Source: Dehalococcoidia bacterium
GTDB lineage: Bacteria > Chloroflexota > Dehalococcoidia > SHYM01
Reading direction: 5' to 3'
NCBI GenBank assembly: GCA_009692805.1
Contig: SHYM01000006.1
Coordinates: 1-33,572, forward strand
Length of the DNA: 33,572 nt
Shown: one piece after another, positions 9,491 to 17,301 of the stretch
Numbering within the stretch: the stretch's first letter is position 1
Layout of the letters: each line of letters opens with the position of its first letter
Position numbers and translations under genes: made by a program
The notes under the pieces: generated by a model
Database searches by the model: none
Seen by the model: the letters and a program-made list of their open reading frames with translations, nothing else
Told to the model about the DNA's origin: nothing

Positions 9491-9678
9491 GGGGCGACTC
9501 TTCAGGCCCTACACCCCTGTGGCGCGTGCTAGAATGGAGTCCGCCAGAAGCGCAGGCCCGGGCAGAATATCAGCAGGCGGCCAGCTTCCCGCTTGGGCTA
9601 GGCCCAGGAGGGCCTCTGGCACGAACCAAGCCACCGGCAAGTCGCAAGGGCGAATACTGCATTGGGAGGACGTACTGC

Positions 9679-10632
9679 ATGGTGACGGTACAGCCCCTGC
9701 CCACGACAGCGGCGCCAGCCAACGTCCGCACCCTCGCTCACGGCTCCATCACCTGGATAGACATCCAGGAGCCCGACCGGGACGGCCTGGACTACCTGGC
9801 CAGCCGCTTCCCTTTTCACGAGCTGGACCTGGACGATGTCCTGAGCAAACGCCAGCGCCCCAAGGTGGACGAATATGACGATTATCTGTTCATCGTCCTC
9901 CACTTCCCCGTCTTGGACGCCCGCACCCGCCTCACCGCCCGCAGCCAGGTGTCCATTTTCCTGGGCACCGATTACCTGGTGACCGCCCACAGCGGCAACC
10001 TGCGGCCTCTGCTCCAGCTCTTCGAGGAGGCGCGCCGCCAGGAGCAGCTCCGGGAGACCGTCATGGGCCGTTCCTCCAGCTATCTCTTCTATCAGCTCTT
10101 GGACCGGCTGGTGGACTACTGTGGCCCCATCATCAACCGGGTCGCCGTCACCACGGACCAAATGCAGGAAGAGCTGCTGAGCCAGAACACCCGCTACGTA
10201 GCCCAGGAGATGGTGCGCCTGCGCCGAGAGCTCATCGGCCTGCGCCGCATCATCCGACCCCAGATGGGCCTGATCACCTCCCTGGAGCACCACCGCTATA
10301 AGCTGCTGGCCTCGGAGCTGGACGTCTACTTCAGCGACGTGGCAGACCACATCCGGCAGAGCTGGGACGCCCTGGAGGACCTGCGCGAGGTGGTGGAGGG
10401 GCTGGACGACACCTTCAACTGGCACACCAACACCCGCACCAACGAGACAGTGAAGGCCCTCACCGCCGTAACAGCTAGCGTCTTGCCCGCCCTGATCCTG
10501 TCCCAGGTGTACGCCCAGAACGTACCCCTGCCATTGGGCGACAGCCGCTACGTCTTCTGGGTCATCACGGGCGCCCAGGTGCTGATAACCGGGGGGCTGA
10601 TCCTGTTGTTCCGCTGGCGTCGCTGGATCTAG
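9679..10632 (+). CDS. corA: CorA-family magnesium/cobalt transporter (start MVTVQPLPTT; the longer ORF runs into the repeat)
   Basis: CorA-like coiled region and C-terminal TM pair; terminal motif appears as YAQN rather than the classic GMN. Confidence 0.8.
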   Translation: MVTVQPLPTTAAPANVRTLAHGSITWIDIQEPDRDGLDYLASRFPFHELDLDDVLSKRQRPKVDEYDDYLFIVLHFPVLDARTRLTARSQVSIFLGTDYLVTAHSGNLRPLLQLFEEARRQEQLRETVMGRSSSYLFYQLLDRLVDYCGPIINRVAVTTDQMQEELLSQNTRYVAQEMVRLRRELIGLRRIIRPQMGLITSLEHHRYKLLASELDVYFSDVADHIRQSWDALEDLREVVEGLDDTFNWHTNTRTNETVKALTAVTASVLPALILSQVYAQNVPLPLGDSRYVFWVITGAQVLITGGLILLFRWRRWI

Positions 10633-10647
10633 GGCACTCACCTTACG

Positions 10648-11133
10648 ATGCCGTTCAAGCGGGTGGCCCCCCTCGTCCTGGAGGTGAACATCCAGCTGGC
10701 AGCCGCCTACCGGGACCGCCTCGACCCCGCGTGGGTGGAGCAGGTAGCGCGGGCTGTCCTGGAGACGGAGGGGACAAGCGGGCCCATCGAGGTGGGTATC
10801 CTCATCTGTGGGGCCAAGCGGGTCCGGGCGCTAAACCGACGCTACCTGGGACACGATTACGATACCGACGTCATCGCCTTCGCCCTGACGGAGGGCGAGG
10901 GGCGATCCCCTCCCGACGGCGTCATCCATCTGGGGGAGGCCATCATCAGCTACCCCCAGGCCCGCAAGCAGGCCGCTCGCTACGGTCATTCGCTCCAGCG
11001 CGAGCTGGCGCTGCTTATCGCCCACGGCGTGCTCCACCTTCTTGGCTACGACGACCAGGACCCTCAGCGGGAGCCGCGGATGCGCGCCCGCGAGGCCGCC
11101 GTGCTGGAGCGCCTAGGCGAGCTGGCCCGCTGA
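10648..11133 (+). CDS. ybeY: Endoribonuclease YbeY
   Basis: LNRRYLGHDYDTDVIAF and zinc motif HGVLHLLGYDDQD. Confidence 0.93.
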   Translation: MPFKRVAPLVLEVNIQLAAAYRDRLDPAWVEQVARAVLETEGTSGPIEVGILICGAKRVRALNRRYLGHDYDTDVIAFALTEGEGRSPPDGVIHLGEAIISYPQARKQAARYGHSLQRELALLIAHGVLHLLGYDDQDPQREPRMRAREAAVLERLGELAR

Positions 11134-11309
11134 GATGTGACTTGCCCAAGGGACCGCTGGACGAACGCAGTACAATGGGCCCTGTCCGACGCGGTACGCC
11201 GGCGCTAATGCCTCCAGGTCAGCGGCTACATCTAAAGCGGCCCCTCCTCGCGGGCGTGGCCGCCTTCATCCAATCCATCGCCCAATCAGTCGTAGGTTGG
11301 TAAGTCAGA

Positions 11310-13109
11310 ATGCCTGAGAGCCTGCTCCCAGAGTTGGGCGGCGAGCCCGCTGCTCCGCCCGGCCTCTCCCCCTTGGGAGAGGCCCATGCCCTCTACCGCA
11401 AATACCGGCCTCAGGCCCTGGTCGAGGTGGTGGGCCAGGAGCCCATCATCCGCACCCTTTTGAACGCCCTCGCCAGCGGGCGGGTTGCCCACGCCTACCT
11501 GTTCGCCGGCCCTCGGGGGACCGGCAAGACCAGCACCGGCCGTATCCTGGCGAAGGCGCTGAACTGCCTCGCCAACGGTGGCCAGGGCGAGCCCTGCAAC
11601 GCCTGCGAGAGCTGCCGCGCCATCGCCGAGGGGCGGGCCCTGGACCTGGTGGAGATGGACGCCGCCAGCAACCGCGGCATCGACGAGATCCGGAGGTTGC
11701 GCGACCGCGTCAACTTCGCTCCCACTCAAGCCCGCTTCAAAGTCTATATCGTGGATGAGGTCCACATGCTTACCCCGGAGGCCTTCAATGCCCTGCTGAA
11801 GACGCTGGAGGAGCCGCCCGGTCACGTGGTCTTCATCCTGGCGACTACGGAGGTGCACAAGGTGCCCGCCACCATCCTGTCCCGCTGTCAGCGCTTCGAT
11901 TTCAGACGCATCGCCGCCGGGGCGGTGGTGGCCCGTCTCCAGCACATCGCGGCCCAGGAGAACATCGCCGTCGAAGAGGCGGGGCTACACCTCATCGCCA
12001 GGGCCGCTACCGGCAGCCTCCGCGATGCCACCAACCTGCTGCAACAGGCAGCCACTTTCTACGGCTGGCAGATTGGCGCCGGCCAGGTGGAGGAGCTGCT
12101 GGGGCTGGTACGCGACGAGCGGGTGCTCCGCCTGGCCCAAGCGGCCTTGGCCGCGCGGCTGGCGGAGGGCCTCACCATCATCCAGGGCGTAGCCGAGGAC
12201 GGGCTGGACCTCAGGCTCTTCCAGCGCCAGCTGCTAGAGCAGTTGCGGCTGCTGCTGCTGCTGAAGTCGGGCGCCGGCGCGGCCGTGGAGCTGTCGGAAG
12301 GGGAGCGCAGCGCCCTGGAAGAGCTGGCGCGGGGAGCCAGCCTCCACGATATCCTGGTGGCCATAAGGTATTTTAGCCAGGCCGACCTGCGCCAAGACGC
12401 TTACTCCTCCCTGCCCATGGAGCTCGCCCTGGCGGAGATCGCCGCCGCAAAGGAGGTCAGGGAGTCCCGCCCCGCAGGCCCGGCGGCTCGCCCCGCGGCC
12501 CCGGCACACCAGTCAGATTCTCCGCGGAGGACGCAGCCGGAGGAGGGCCGCCGGGAGCCCCGCCCCGCGGTGCCCCAGGCGAGTCCCCGCCCGCTCGCCG
12601 CCGCTGCGCCCACTCCTCCCACTTCGTCCCCTCCTCCCGCTTCGCCTCGTGAAGCACCGAGCGAGCCGACCCCCGCCAGCCAGTCTAGCCCAGCGACTCC
12701 TCGGGAAGCCCCGCCAGCCCCTGGTACGCCCGCACCCACGGGGCTGGCGGCCATCAGCGGGCGCTGGCGGGAGGTGCTGGAGACGGCCAGAGGCCTGAAG
12801 CCTAACCTGGACGCCTTGCTGAGGGGCTCCTGCGAGCCCGTCGGCCTCGGCGACGGGGTGCTGACATTGGGCTTCTTTCCCAACCGCCAGTTCCACCGCG
12901 ACCTGCTAGAAAAGCCAGAGAATCTCAGGGCCCTGGAGCAGGCGGTCTCCCGGGTTACCGGGCTTCAGCTGCGCATAAAGTGCGCCAAGGAGGAGCTTCA
13001 CCGCGGAGCGGCCCGGCGCGCCCGCACCCACCTCATCGACGCCGCCACTCAAGAGCTGGGCGCCGTCGTGATGGAGGAACCCGAGGGGCCTCCGGGTGAG
13101 CGCGACTAA
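11310..13109 (+). CDS. dnaX: DNA polymerase III subunit gamma/tau
   Basis: YRKYRPQALVEVVGQEPI, GPRGTGKTSTGRILAKALNC, Zn-binding cysteines, Pro-rich tau-like linker. Confidence 0.95.
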   Translation: MPESLLPELGGEPAAPPGLSPLGEAHALYRKYRPQALVEVVGQEPIIRTLLNALASGRVAHAYLFAGPRGTGKTSTGRILAKALNCLANGGQGEPCNACESCRAIAEGRALDLVEMDAASNRGIDEIRRLRDRVNFAPTQARFKVYIVDEVHMLTPEAFNALLKTLEEPPGHVVFILATTEVHKVPATILSRCQRFDFRRIAAGAVVARLQHIAAQENIAVEEAGLHLIARAATGSLRDATNLLQQAATFYGWQIGAGQVEELLGLVRDERVLRLAQAALAARLAEGLTIIQGVAEDGLDLRLFQRQLLEQLRLLLLLKSGAGAAVELSEGERSALEELARGASLHDILVAIRYFSQADLRQDAYSSLPMELALAEIAAAKEVRESRPAGPAARPAAPAHQSDSPRRTQPEEGRREPRPAVPQASPRPLAAAAPTPPTSSPPPASPREAPSEPTPASQSSPATPREAPPAPGTPAPTGLAAISGRWREVLETARGLKPNLDALLRGSCEPVGLGDGVLTLGFFPNRQFHRDLLEKPENLRALEQAVSRVTGLQLRIKCAKEELHRGAARRARTHLIDAATQELGAVVMEEPEGPPGERD

Positions 13110-13110
13110 G

Positions 13111-13273
13111 CGACTTTATACGAAGCCGCATTTTCTCCGATCAGGCTCTCTCTATGAGTATGCCCGCGACCATCCCCCCGGCCCCCTTCCTGGCCAGGAA
13201 GGGGGTAGTTTGAAAAGGAGAGAATCCCGAGGGTCGCTCCTTCTGCCGGCAGGATGCCCTTTTAGTGCAGAGC
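13111..13273 (-). mobile_element. MITE-like element copy 4 (163 bp, internally deleted, reverse orientation)
   Basis: Flanked by GCGACTAAG at 13102-13110 and 13274-13282 (shared match extends to 13 bp, GAGCGCGACTAAG, 13098-13110/13270-13282); core palindrome 13182-13205. Confidence 0.85.
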
Positions 13274-13395
13274 GCGACTAAGGCACAATCTGAAGCCGGC
13301 TTCGATGCCGGTCGGGCCGCGCTCTAGCCGTCTCGCCTAGTCCACAACGGGATGACCAACCCTGAGGCAAGGCTGGCGCCCGCGCCAGTGGTTCG

Positions 13396-13424
13396 TTGAC
13401 GCCCCCCTGGGCCTGTGCTATAAA
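13396..13424 (+). promoter_or_regulatory. Sigma70-type promoter of infC operon: TTGACG-17 bp-TATAAA
   Basis: -35 at 13396-13401, -10 at 13419-13424, exact 17-nt spacer. Confidence 0.8.
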
Positions 13425-13457
13425 GGAGCAGTATTCAGGGCTGGGAGGGGACGCAGC

Positions 13458-14042
13458 ACGGTTAGAGAGCTACGCATCAACGAACGGATTCGCGCCCGCG
13501 AGGTGCGGGTCATCGGGGATCAGGGGGAGCAGCTGGGGGTGATGACCATCGCCCAGGCGCTCCAGATCGCGCGTGAGCGCGGGACAGACCTGGTGGAGGT
13601 GGCCCCCACGGCTGCTCCGCCCGTGTGTAAGTTCCTGGACTACGGGAGGTTCAAGTTCCAGCAGTCCAAGAAGACCCGCGAGTCCCGCAAGGGCCAGAAG
13701 ACCAACGCGCTGCGCGAGATTAGGATCCGCCCCAAGATCGACGAGCACGATATCAACTTCAAGCTGCGTACGGCGGTGAAGCTCCTCGGCGAGGGCGACA
13801 AGGTAAAGGTCTCGGTCGTCTTCCGCGGCAGGGAGATCACCCATCCCGAGATCGCGAGGGCACTCCTAGAACGGGTCTGGCAGACGATCAAGGAGCAGGC
13901 CAGCATCGAGCGACCACCGATGCTGGAGGGGCGCAGCATGAGCGTGATATTCGCACCTGGCAAACACGTCGCGCTCAAGCCTCCGGTGGGCCCGGCGGCG
14001 GTCCCCTCCGAGGCTACAGGCGCAGGGAGCGGCGGTGCCTAA
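13458..14042 (+). CDS. infC: Translation initiation factor IF-3 (start approximate; non-canonical start codon)
   Basis: RELRINERIRAREVRVIGDQGEQLGVM...DLVEVAPTAAPPVCKFLDYG; conserved N-terminus lies upstream of the first GTG (13503). Confidence 0.92.
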   Translation, partial: TVRELRINERIRAREVRVIGDQGEQLGVMTIAQALQIARERGTDLVEVAPTAAPPVCKFLDYGRFKFQQSKKTRESRKGQKTNALREIRIRPKIDEHDINFKLRTAVKLLGEGDKVKVSVVFRGREITHPEIARALLERVWQTIKEQASIERPPMLEGRSMSVIFAPGKHVALKPPVGPAAVPSEATGAGSGGA

Positions 14043-14244
14043 ACAGAAGCTGAAAAGCCATCAGGGGGCGAAGAAGCGCTTCCGGATCACCCCCACCGGA
14101 AAGATCCTCCGCACCAAGGGGATGAAAAGCCACCTGCGGCGCAAGAAGCCCGCGCGGGTGAAGCGCCAGTTCGACGCTATGATCCCCGTGAGCAAGGCCG
14201 ACGCGCCCCGCCTGAGGCGAGCGCTCCCCTATGGGGCGGGTTGA
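14035..14244 (+). CDS. rpmI: 50S ribosomal protein L35 (GTG start)
   Basis: MPKQKLKSHQGAKKRFRITPTGKILR; follows infC. Confidence 0.93.
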   Translation: MPKQKLKSHQGAKKRFRITPTGKILRTKGMKSHLRRKKPARVKRQFDAMIPVSKADAPRLRRALPYGAG

Positions 14245-14300
14245 AATCGGGCCCCTTTTCCGCTAAACTGCCACCGTTTCCAGAGGGCGGGTGAAAAGCT

Positions 14301-14657
14301 ATGACACGTATCAAGGGCGGCTACGCTGGTTCTCGCCGCCACAAAAAGCTCCTAGACCAGACCAAGGGGATGCGCGGCACCAAGAGCAAGGTGTATCGCC
14401 GCGCCCACGAGGCCTGGCTCAAGAAAGAAAGCTACGCCTTCCGCCACCGCCGCGAGCGCAAGGGCGACTTCCGCCGCCTGTGGATCGTCCGCATCAACGC
14501 CGCGGTGCGCCCCTCCGGAATCTCTTACAGCCGGTTCATGTCCGGCCTCAAGGCGGCCGGCATCGAGCTCGACCGCAAGGTCCTGGCCGACCTGGCGGTG
14601 AGGGATAGCGTGGGCTTTAACGTACTCGTGGAGGTCGCCAAGGGCGCCGCAGCTTAA
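14301..14657 (+). CDS. rplT: 50S ribosomal protein L20
   Basis: [26 protein letters not shown]...[19 protein letters not shown]. Confidence 0.97.
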   Translation: MTRIKGGYAGSRRHKKLLDQTKGMRGTKSKVYRRAHEAWLKKESYAFRHRRERKGDFRRLWIVRINAAVRPSGISYSRFMSGLKAAGIELDRKVLADLAVRDSVGFNVLVEVAKGAAA

Positions 14658-14677
14658 CCCCAGCATCAGCGAATTAA

Positions 14678-14712
14678 AGGAGCGGCCCCTCGACCAAGGG
14701 GCCGCTCCTGTT
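14678..14712 (+). terminator. Rho-independent-type terminator after rplT
   Basis: Perfect 13-bp stem AGGAGCGGCCCCT-CGACCA-AGGGGCCGCTCCT followed by GTTTGT. Confidence 0.85.
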
Positions 14713-14843
14713 TGTGCCGGTACGCGCATGTCAGGTCCGCGCGAGCTCAGGGAGGGCCAAGCAACCGTGTTCTGTAAGGTATGAGAGCGGGTAGTTGGGC
14801 AAGGCCACGCCTGTTACATAGGAGACGTAGCGAAATCGCCTGC

Positions 14844-14849
14844 TATAAT
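14844..14849 (+). promoter_or_regulatory. -10 element TATAAT upstream of pheS
   Basis: Consensus hexamer between the rplT terminator and pheS; no obvious -35. Confidence 0.4.
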
Positions 14850-14916
14850 CGGGCTTAAGCACCGGGCGAGTCCAGAGAGGCGGAGCCATCTTTGGCAGTG
14901 GTTTAGGGGGTGTCAG

Positions 14917-15113
14917 CAGCTTGCACAAGGAGTCAGTCAGCATGGCGGGAGTGCAGAGGGCAGGCAGTCCTCTGCCGGGGGTCTAAGGGGGTGTTCCCCC
15001 TTTCCCTCCTTTTATACCATCCCCTTCCTGGCCAGGAAGGGGGCCGGGGGGGTGGTGATGGACATACTCATAGAGAGAGCCCGCTGCAGCGAAGAATGGG
15101 CGTGAGAAGCACG
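14917..15113 (+). mobile_element. MITE-like element copy 5 in the pheS leader (right end approximate)
   Basis: CAGCTTGCACA left end, GGGAGTGCAGAGGGC...CCTCTGCCGGGGGTC, core palindrome 15021-15043, CATACTCATAGAGAGAGC. Confidence 0.75.
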
Positions 15114-15115
15114 AC

Positions 15116-16213
15116 ATGACGACCGAAGGTACCTCCGCTAACGAGGCGCTCCGCGCCCGCGTCGCCGCCCTTCGCCGCGACGCTACTAAAGAGCTAGCTA
15201 GCGCGGGCGGCACAGACCAGCTCGAGGGCTGGCGCGTCAAATACCTCGGTCGCAGGCAAGGCACCCTAACCGCCCTCATGAAGGAGCTCGGCACGCTCGC
15301 GCCGGCGGAGCGCCGCGCCCTGGGCGCTGAAGCGAACCCGCTTCGCCTGGAATTGGAGGCGGCCTTCGACGCTCGCAAGCAGGCCATGGAGACCAGGGCC
15401 CAGGCGGGCGCCGCCGCGACGAAGCCCCTGGATGTGACCCTGCCCGGGCGGGCGCCGACCCTGGGGAAGCTGCACCCCACCACCCTGGTCCTGCGGGAGA
15501 TCACCTCCGCCTTCGCCTCCCTGGGCTTTCAGGTCATGGAGGGGCCCGAGGTGGAGTGGGACAGCTACAACTTCGAGGCCCTGAACATCCCCCAGGACCA
15601 CCCGGCGCGGGACATGTGGGACACCATCTGGATAGACTACACCGATCCCGACAAGTCGGGAGGACGGCCCATGCTGCTGCGGACCCATACCTCGCCCATG
15701 CAAATACGGATCATGGAGCGCACCCGCCCACCCATCCGGGCCATCGTGCCGGGCCGCGTCTATCGGTATGAGGCCATGGATGCCACCCACGAGTCCAGCT
15801 TCTTCCAGGTGGAGGGGCTGGCCGTGGACGAGCAGCTCACCTTCGCCCACCTGAAAGGCTGCCTCTTCGAGTTCGCCAAGCGGCTCTTCGGACCCCAGCG
15901 CCAGGTGCGCTTCCGCTGCGATTACTTCCCCTTCGTGGAGCCAGGAGTAGATCTCTCCATAGACTGCTTCGCCTGCGCCCAGGATGCAGCCAAAAGGCCG
16001 GGCTGTCGGGTATGCAAGCAGACGGGATGGATAGAGATCATGGGCGCTGGGATGGTCCACCCCCAGGTCTTGCGCCGGGTGAACATCGACCCCGAGCGCT
16101 ACGCCGGCTTCGCCTTCGGCCTGGGGGTCGAGCGCATCGCCATGCTGAAGTACGGCATCGAGGACATCCGGCTCTTCTACGCCAACGACCTGCGCTTCTT
16201 GCGGCAGTTTTAG
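15116..16213 (+). CDS. pheS: Phenylalanine--tRNA ligase alpha subunit
   Basis: LLRTHTSPMQIRIME, GRVYRYEAMDATHESSFFQVEGLAVD, FAFGLGVERIAMLKYGIEDIRLFYANDLRFL. Confidence 0.96.
   Translation: MTTEGTSANEALRARVAALRRDATKELASAGGTDQLEGWRVKYLGRRQGTLTALMKELGTLAPAERRALGAEANPLRLELEAAFDARKQAMETRAQAGAAATKPLDVTLPGRAPTLGKLHPTTLVLREITSAFASLGFQVMEGPEVEWDSYNFEALNIPQDHPARDMWDTIWIDYTDPDKSGGRPMLLRTHTSPMQIRIMERTRPPIRAIVPGRVYRYEAMDATHESSFFQVEGLAVDEQLTFAHLKGCLFEFAKRLFGPQRQVRFRCDYFPFVEPGVDLSIDCFACAQDAAKRPGCRVCKQTGWIEIMGAGMVHPQVLRRVNIDPERYAGFAFGLGVERIAMLKYGIEDIRLFYANDLRFLRQF
15646..15661. repeat. Short palindrome TCCCGACAAGTCGGGA within pheS
   Basis: 7-bp stem, 2-nt centre; in frame at DPDKSGG, just before LLRTHTSP. 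Confidence 0.6.
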
Positions 16214-16228
16214 CGGACAGCAGGGGGG

Positions 16229-16747
16229 ATGGTCCCGGCGATGGCGAAGAAGGCATCACCACCCCCTCCAGCCGAAGGGCGGCGCGTCGAGGAGTGGGCG
16301 CGGCTGCGACAGGCCCTCGAGCTCGCCGCCCATGACCCGGCGCTGCGCGAGCAGATCGCCGGCGCCGAGGCCGTTTCCACCTGGCGCTGCGAGGCCGAAG
16401 ACCTCGCCTGGGGCATCTCCATCGCCGGGGGCGGAGTCCAGTTCCTGGAGACGCCCTCGGAGCAGGCGCGCATAAGCTTTAGCTTCCGTAGCTGGCGCGA
16501 CCTGGAGGACGACCTGCTGGGCAGGACCTCCAGCGCGGCCGACCACGAGGTCCAGCGCAGATTCCGGTATCGCGGCAATCATCGGCTCGTGAAGTACTTC
16601 GGCCCTCTCTACTATGCCCTCCAGCGGGCCTACCGCGAGCTGGCGAGCGCGGCTGCCACGCCGCCCGCCCCGGATAGCAGGCTTACGGGGCAGGCCACGG
16701 ACAAAGGGGCGCGGCCAGGGGGTAGGAAGCCATCGCCACCCAGATAA
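16229..16747 (+). CDS. Hypothetical protein, possibly SCP2/sterol-carrier-like
   Basis: Long ORF between pheS and the phosphoesterase gene; only a vague SCP2-like pattern. Confidence 0.5.
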   Translation: MVPAMAKKASPPPPAEGRRVEEWARLRQALELAAHDPALREQIAGAEAVSTWRCEAEDLAWGISIAGGGVQFLETPSEQARISFSFRSWRDLEDDLLGRTSSAADHEVQRRFRYRGNHRLVKYFGPLYYALQRAYRELASAAATPPAPDSRLTGQATDKGARPGGRKPSPPR

Positions 16748-17298
16748 CAGTAATCAGCGACACCCACATCCGGCACGCCGACGCCCTGCCGCCGGCCATC
16801 CTGGAGGCCGTCCGCGGCGCCGACCTGGTCGTCCACTGCGGCGACTTCACCGGCGAGGCGCTGCCCGAGGAGCTGCGCTCCTTGGCGCGACAGTTCGTCG
16901 GCGTTCTGGGCAACTCCGACCTGCCGCCCCTGCGCGACCGCCTGCCGCGCCGCGAGGTGCTGCGGTTGCACGGGTGGGCCATCGGTGTCTGCCACCCCTA
17001 CTGGGGCGGCTTCCCCGATGGCATCGCCGACGAAATCTTGGGGCGCGACTTTGCCGACCTGCGCCTGGACGTCCTGCTCTTCGGCCACACCCACGACCGG
17101 CTGGCGGAGCGCCGCAGTGGGAGTCCAGAGGGGCCTCGCCCCTCTGACGGGGGGGACTGGGGGGTGTCCCCCCAACTCCTGCTGGTGAACCCCGGCCCCG
17201 GCTACGCCGACTTCATGTCGCCCGCCTCCTTAGCCCGCCTGCGCGTCTCGCCCGCGGGAATCGAGGCGGAGCTGGTGGTCTTGGGCGAGGGCAGGTGA
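16732..17298 (+). CDS. YfcE/MJ0936-type metallophosphoesterase; no canonical start codon (ATC at 16732 is the candidate)
   Basis: QITVISDTHIRH, HCGDF, GVLGNSD, LFGHTHD motifs; stop codon TAG at 16723 bounds the frame. Confidence 0.85.
   Translation: MATQITVISDTHIRHADALPPAILEAVRGADLVVHCGDFTGEALPEELRSLARQFVGVLGNSDLPPLRDRLPRREVLRLHGWAIGVCHPYWGGFPDGIADEILGRDFADLRLDVLLFGHTHDRLAERRSGSPEGPRPSDGGDWGVSPQLLLVNPGPGYADFMSPASLARLRVSPAGIEAELVVLGEGR
17113..17178 (+). repeat. Repeat-derived in-frame insertion inside the phosphoesterase gene
   Basis: GGGAGTCCAGAGGGGCCTCGCCCCTCTGACGGGGGG...GGGGGGTGTCCCCCC resembles GGGAGTGCAGAGGG...CCCTCTGCCGGGGGTC...GGGGGTGCCCCCC of the intergenic elements; encodes about 21 extra residues. 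Confidence 0.65.
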
Positions 17299-17301
17299 GG
17301 A

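Noticed and set aside
9457-9678. N-terminal extension of the CorA ORF
   Set aside because: Begins inside repeat copy 3; the conserved protein starts at MVTVQPLPTT (9679).
12400-12760. Possible dnaX programmed frameshift region
   Set aside because: No A-AAA-AAG-type slippery heptamer was seen near the expected gamma/tau junction; the frame is continuous.
14731-14915. T-box or Phe-leader attenuator upstream of pheS
   Set aside because: No T-box consensus sequence and no run of Phe codons in a leader peptide could be identified by eye.
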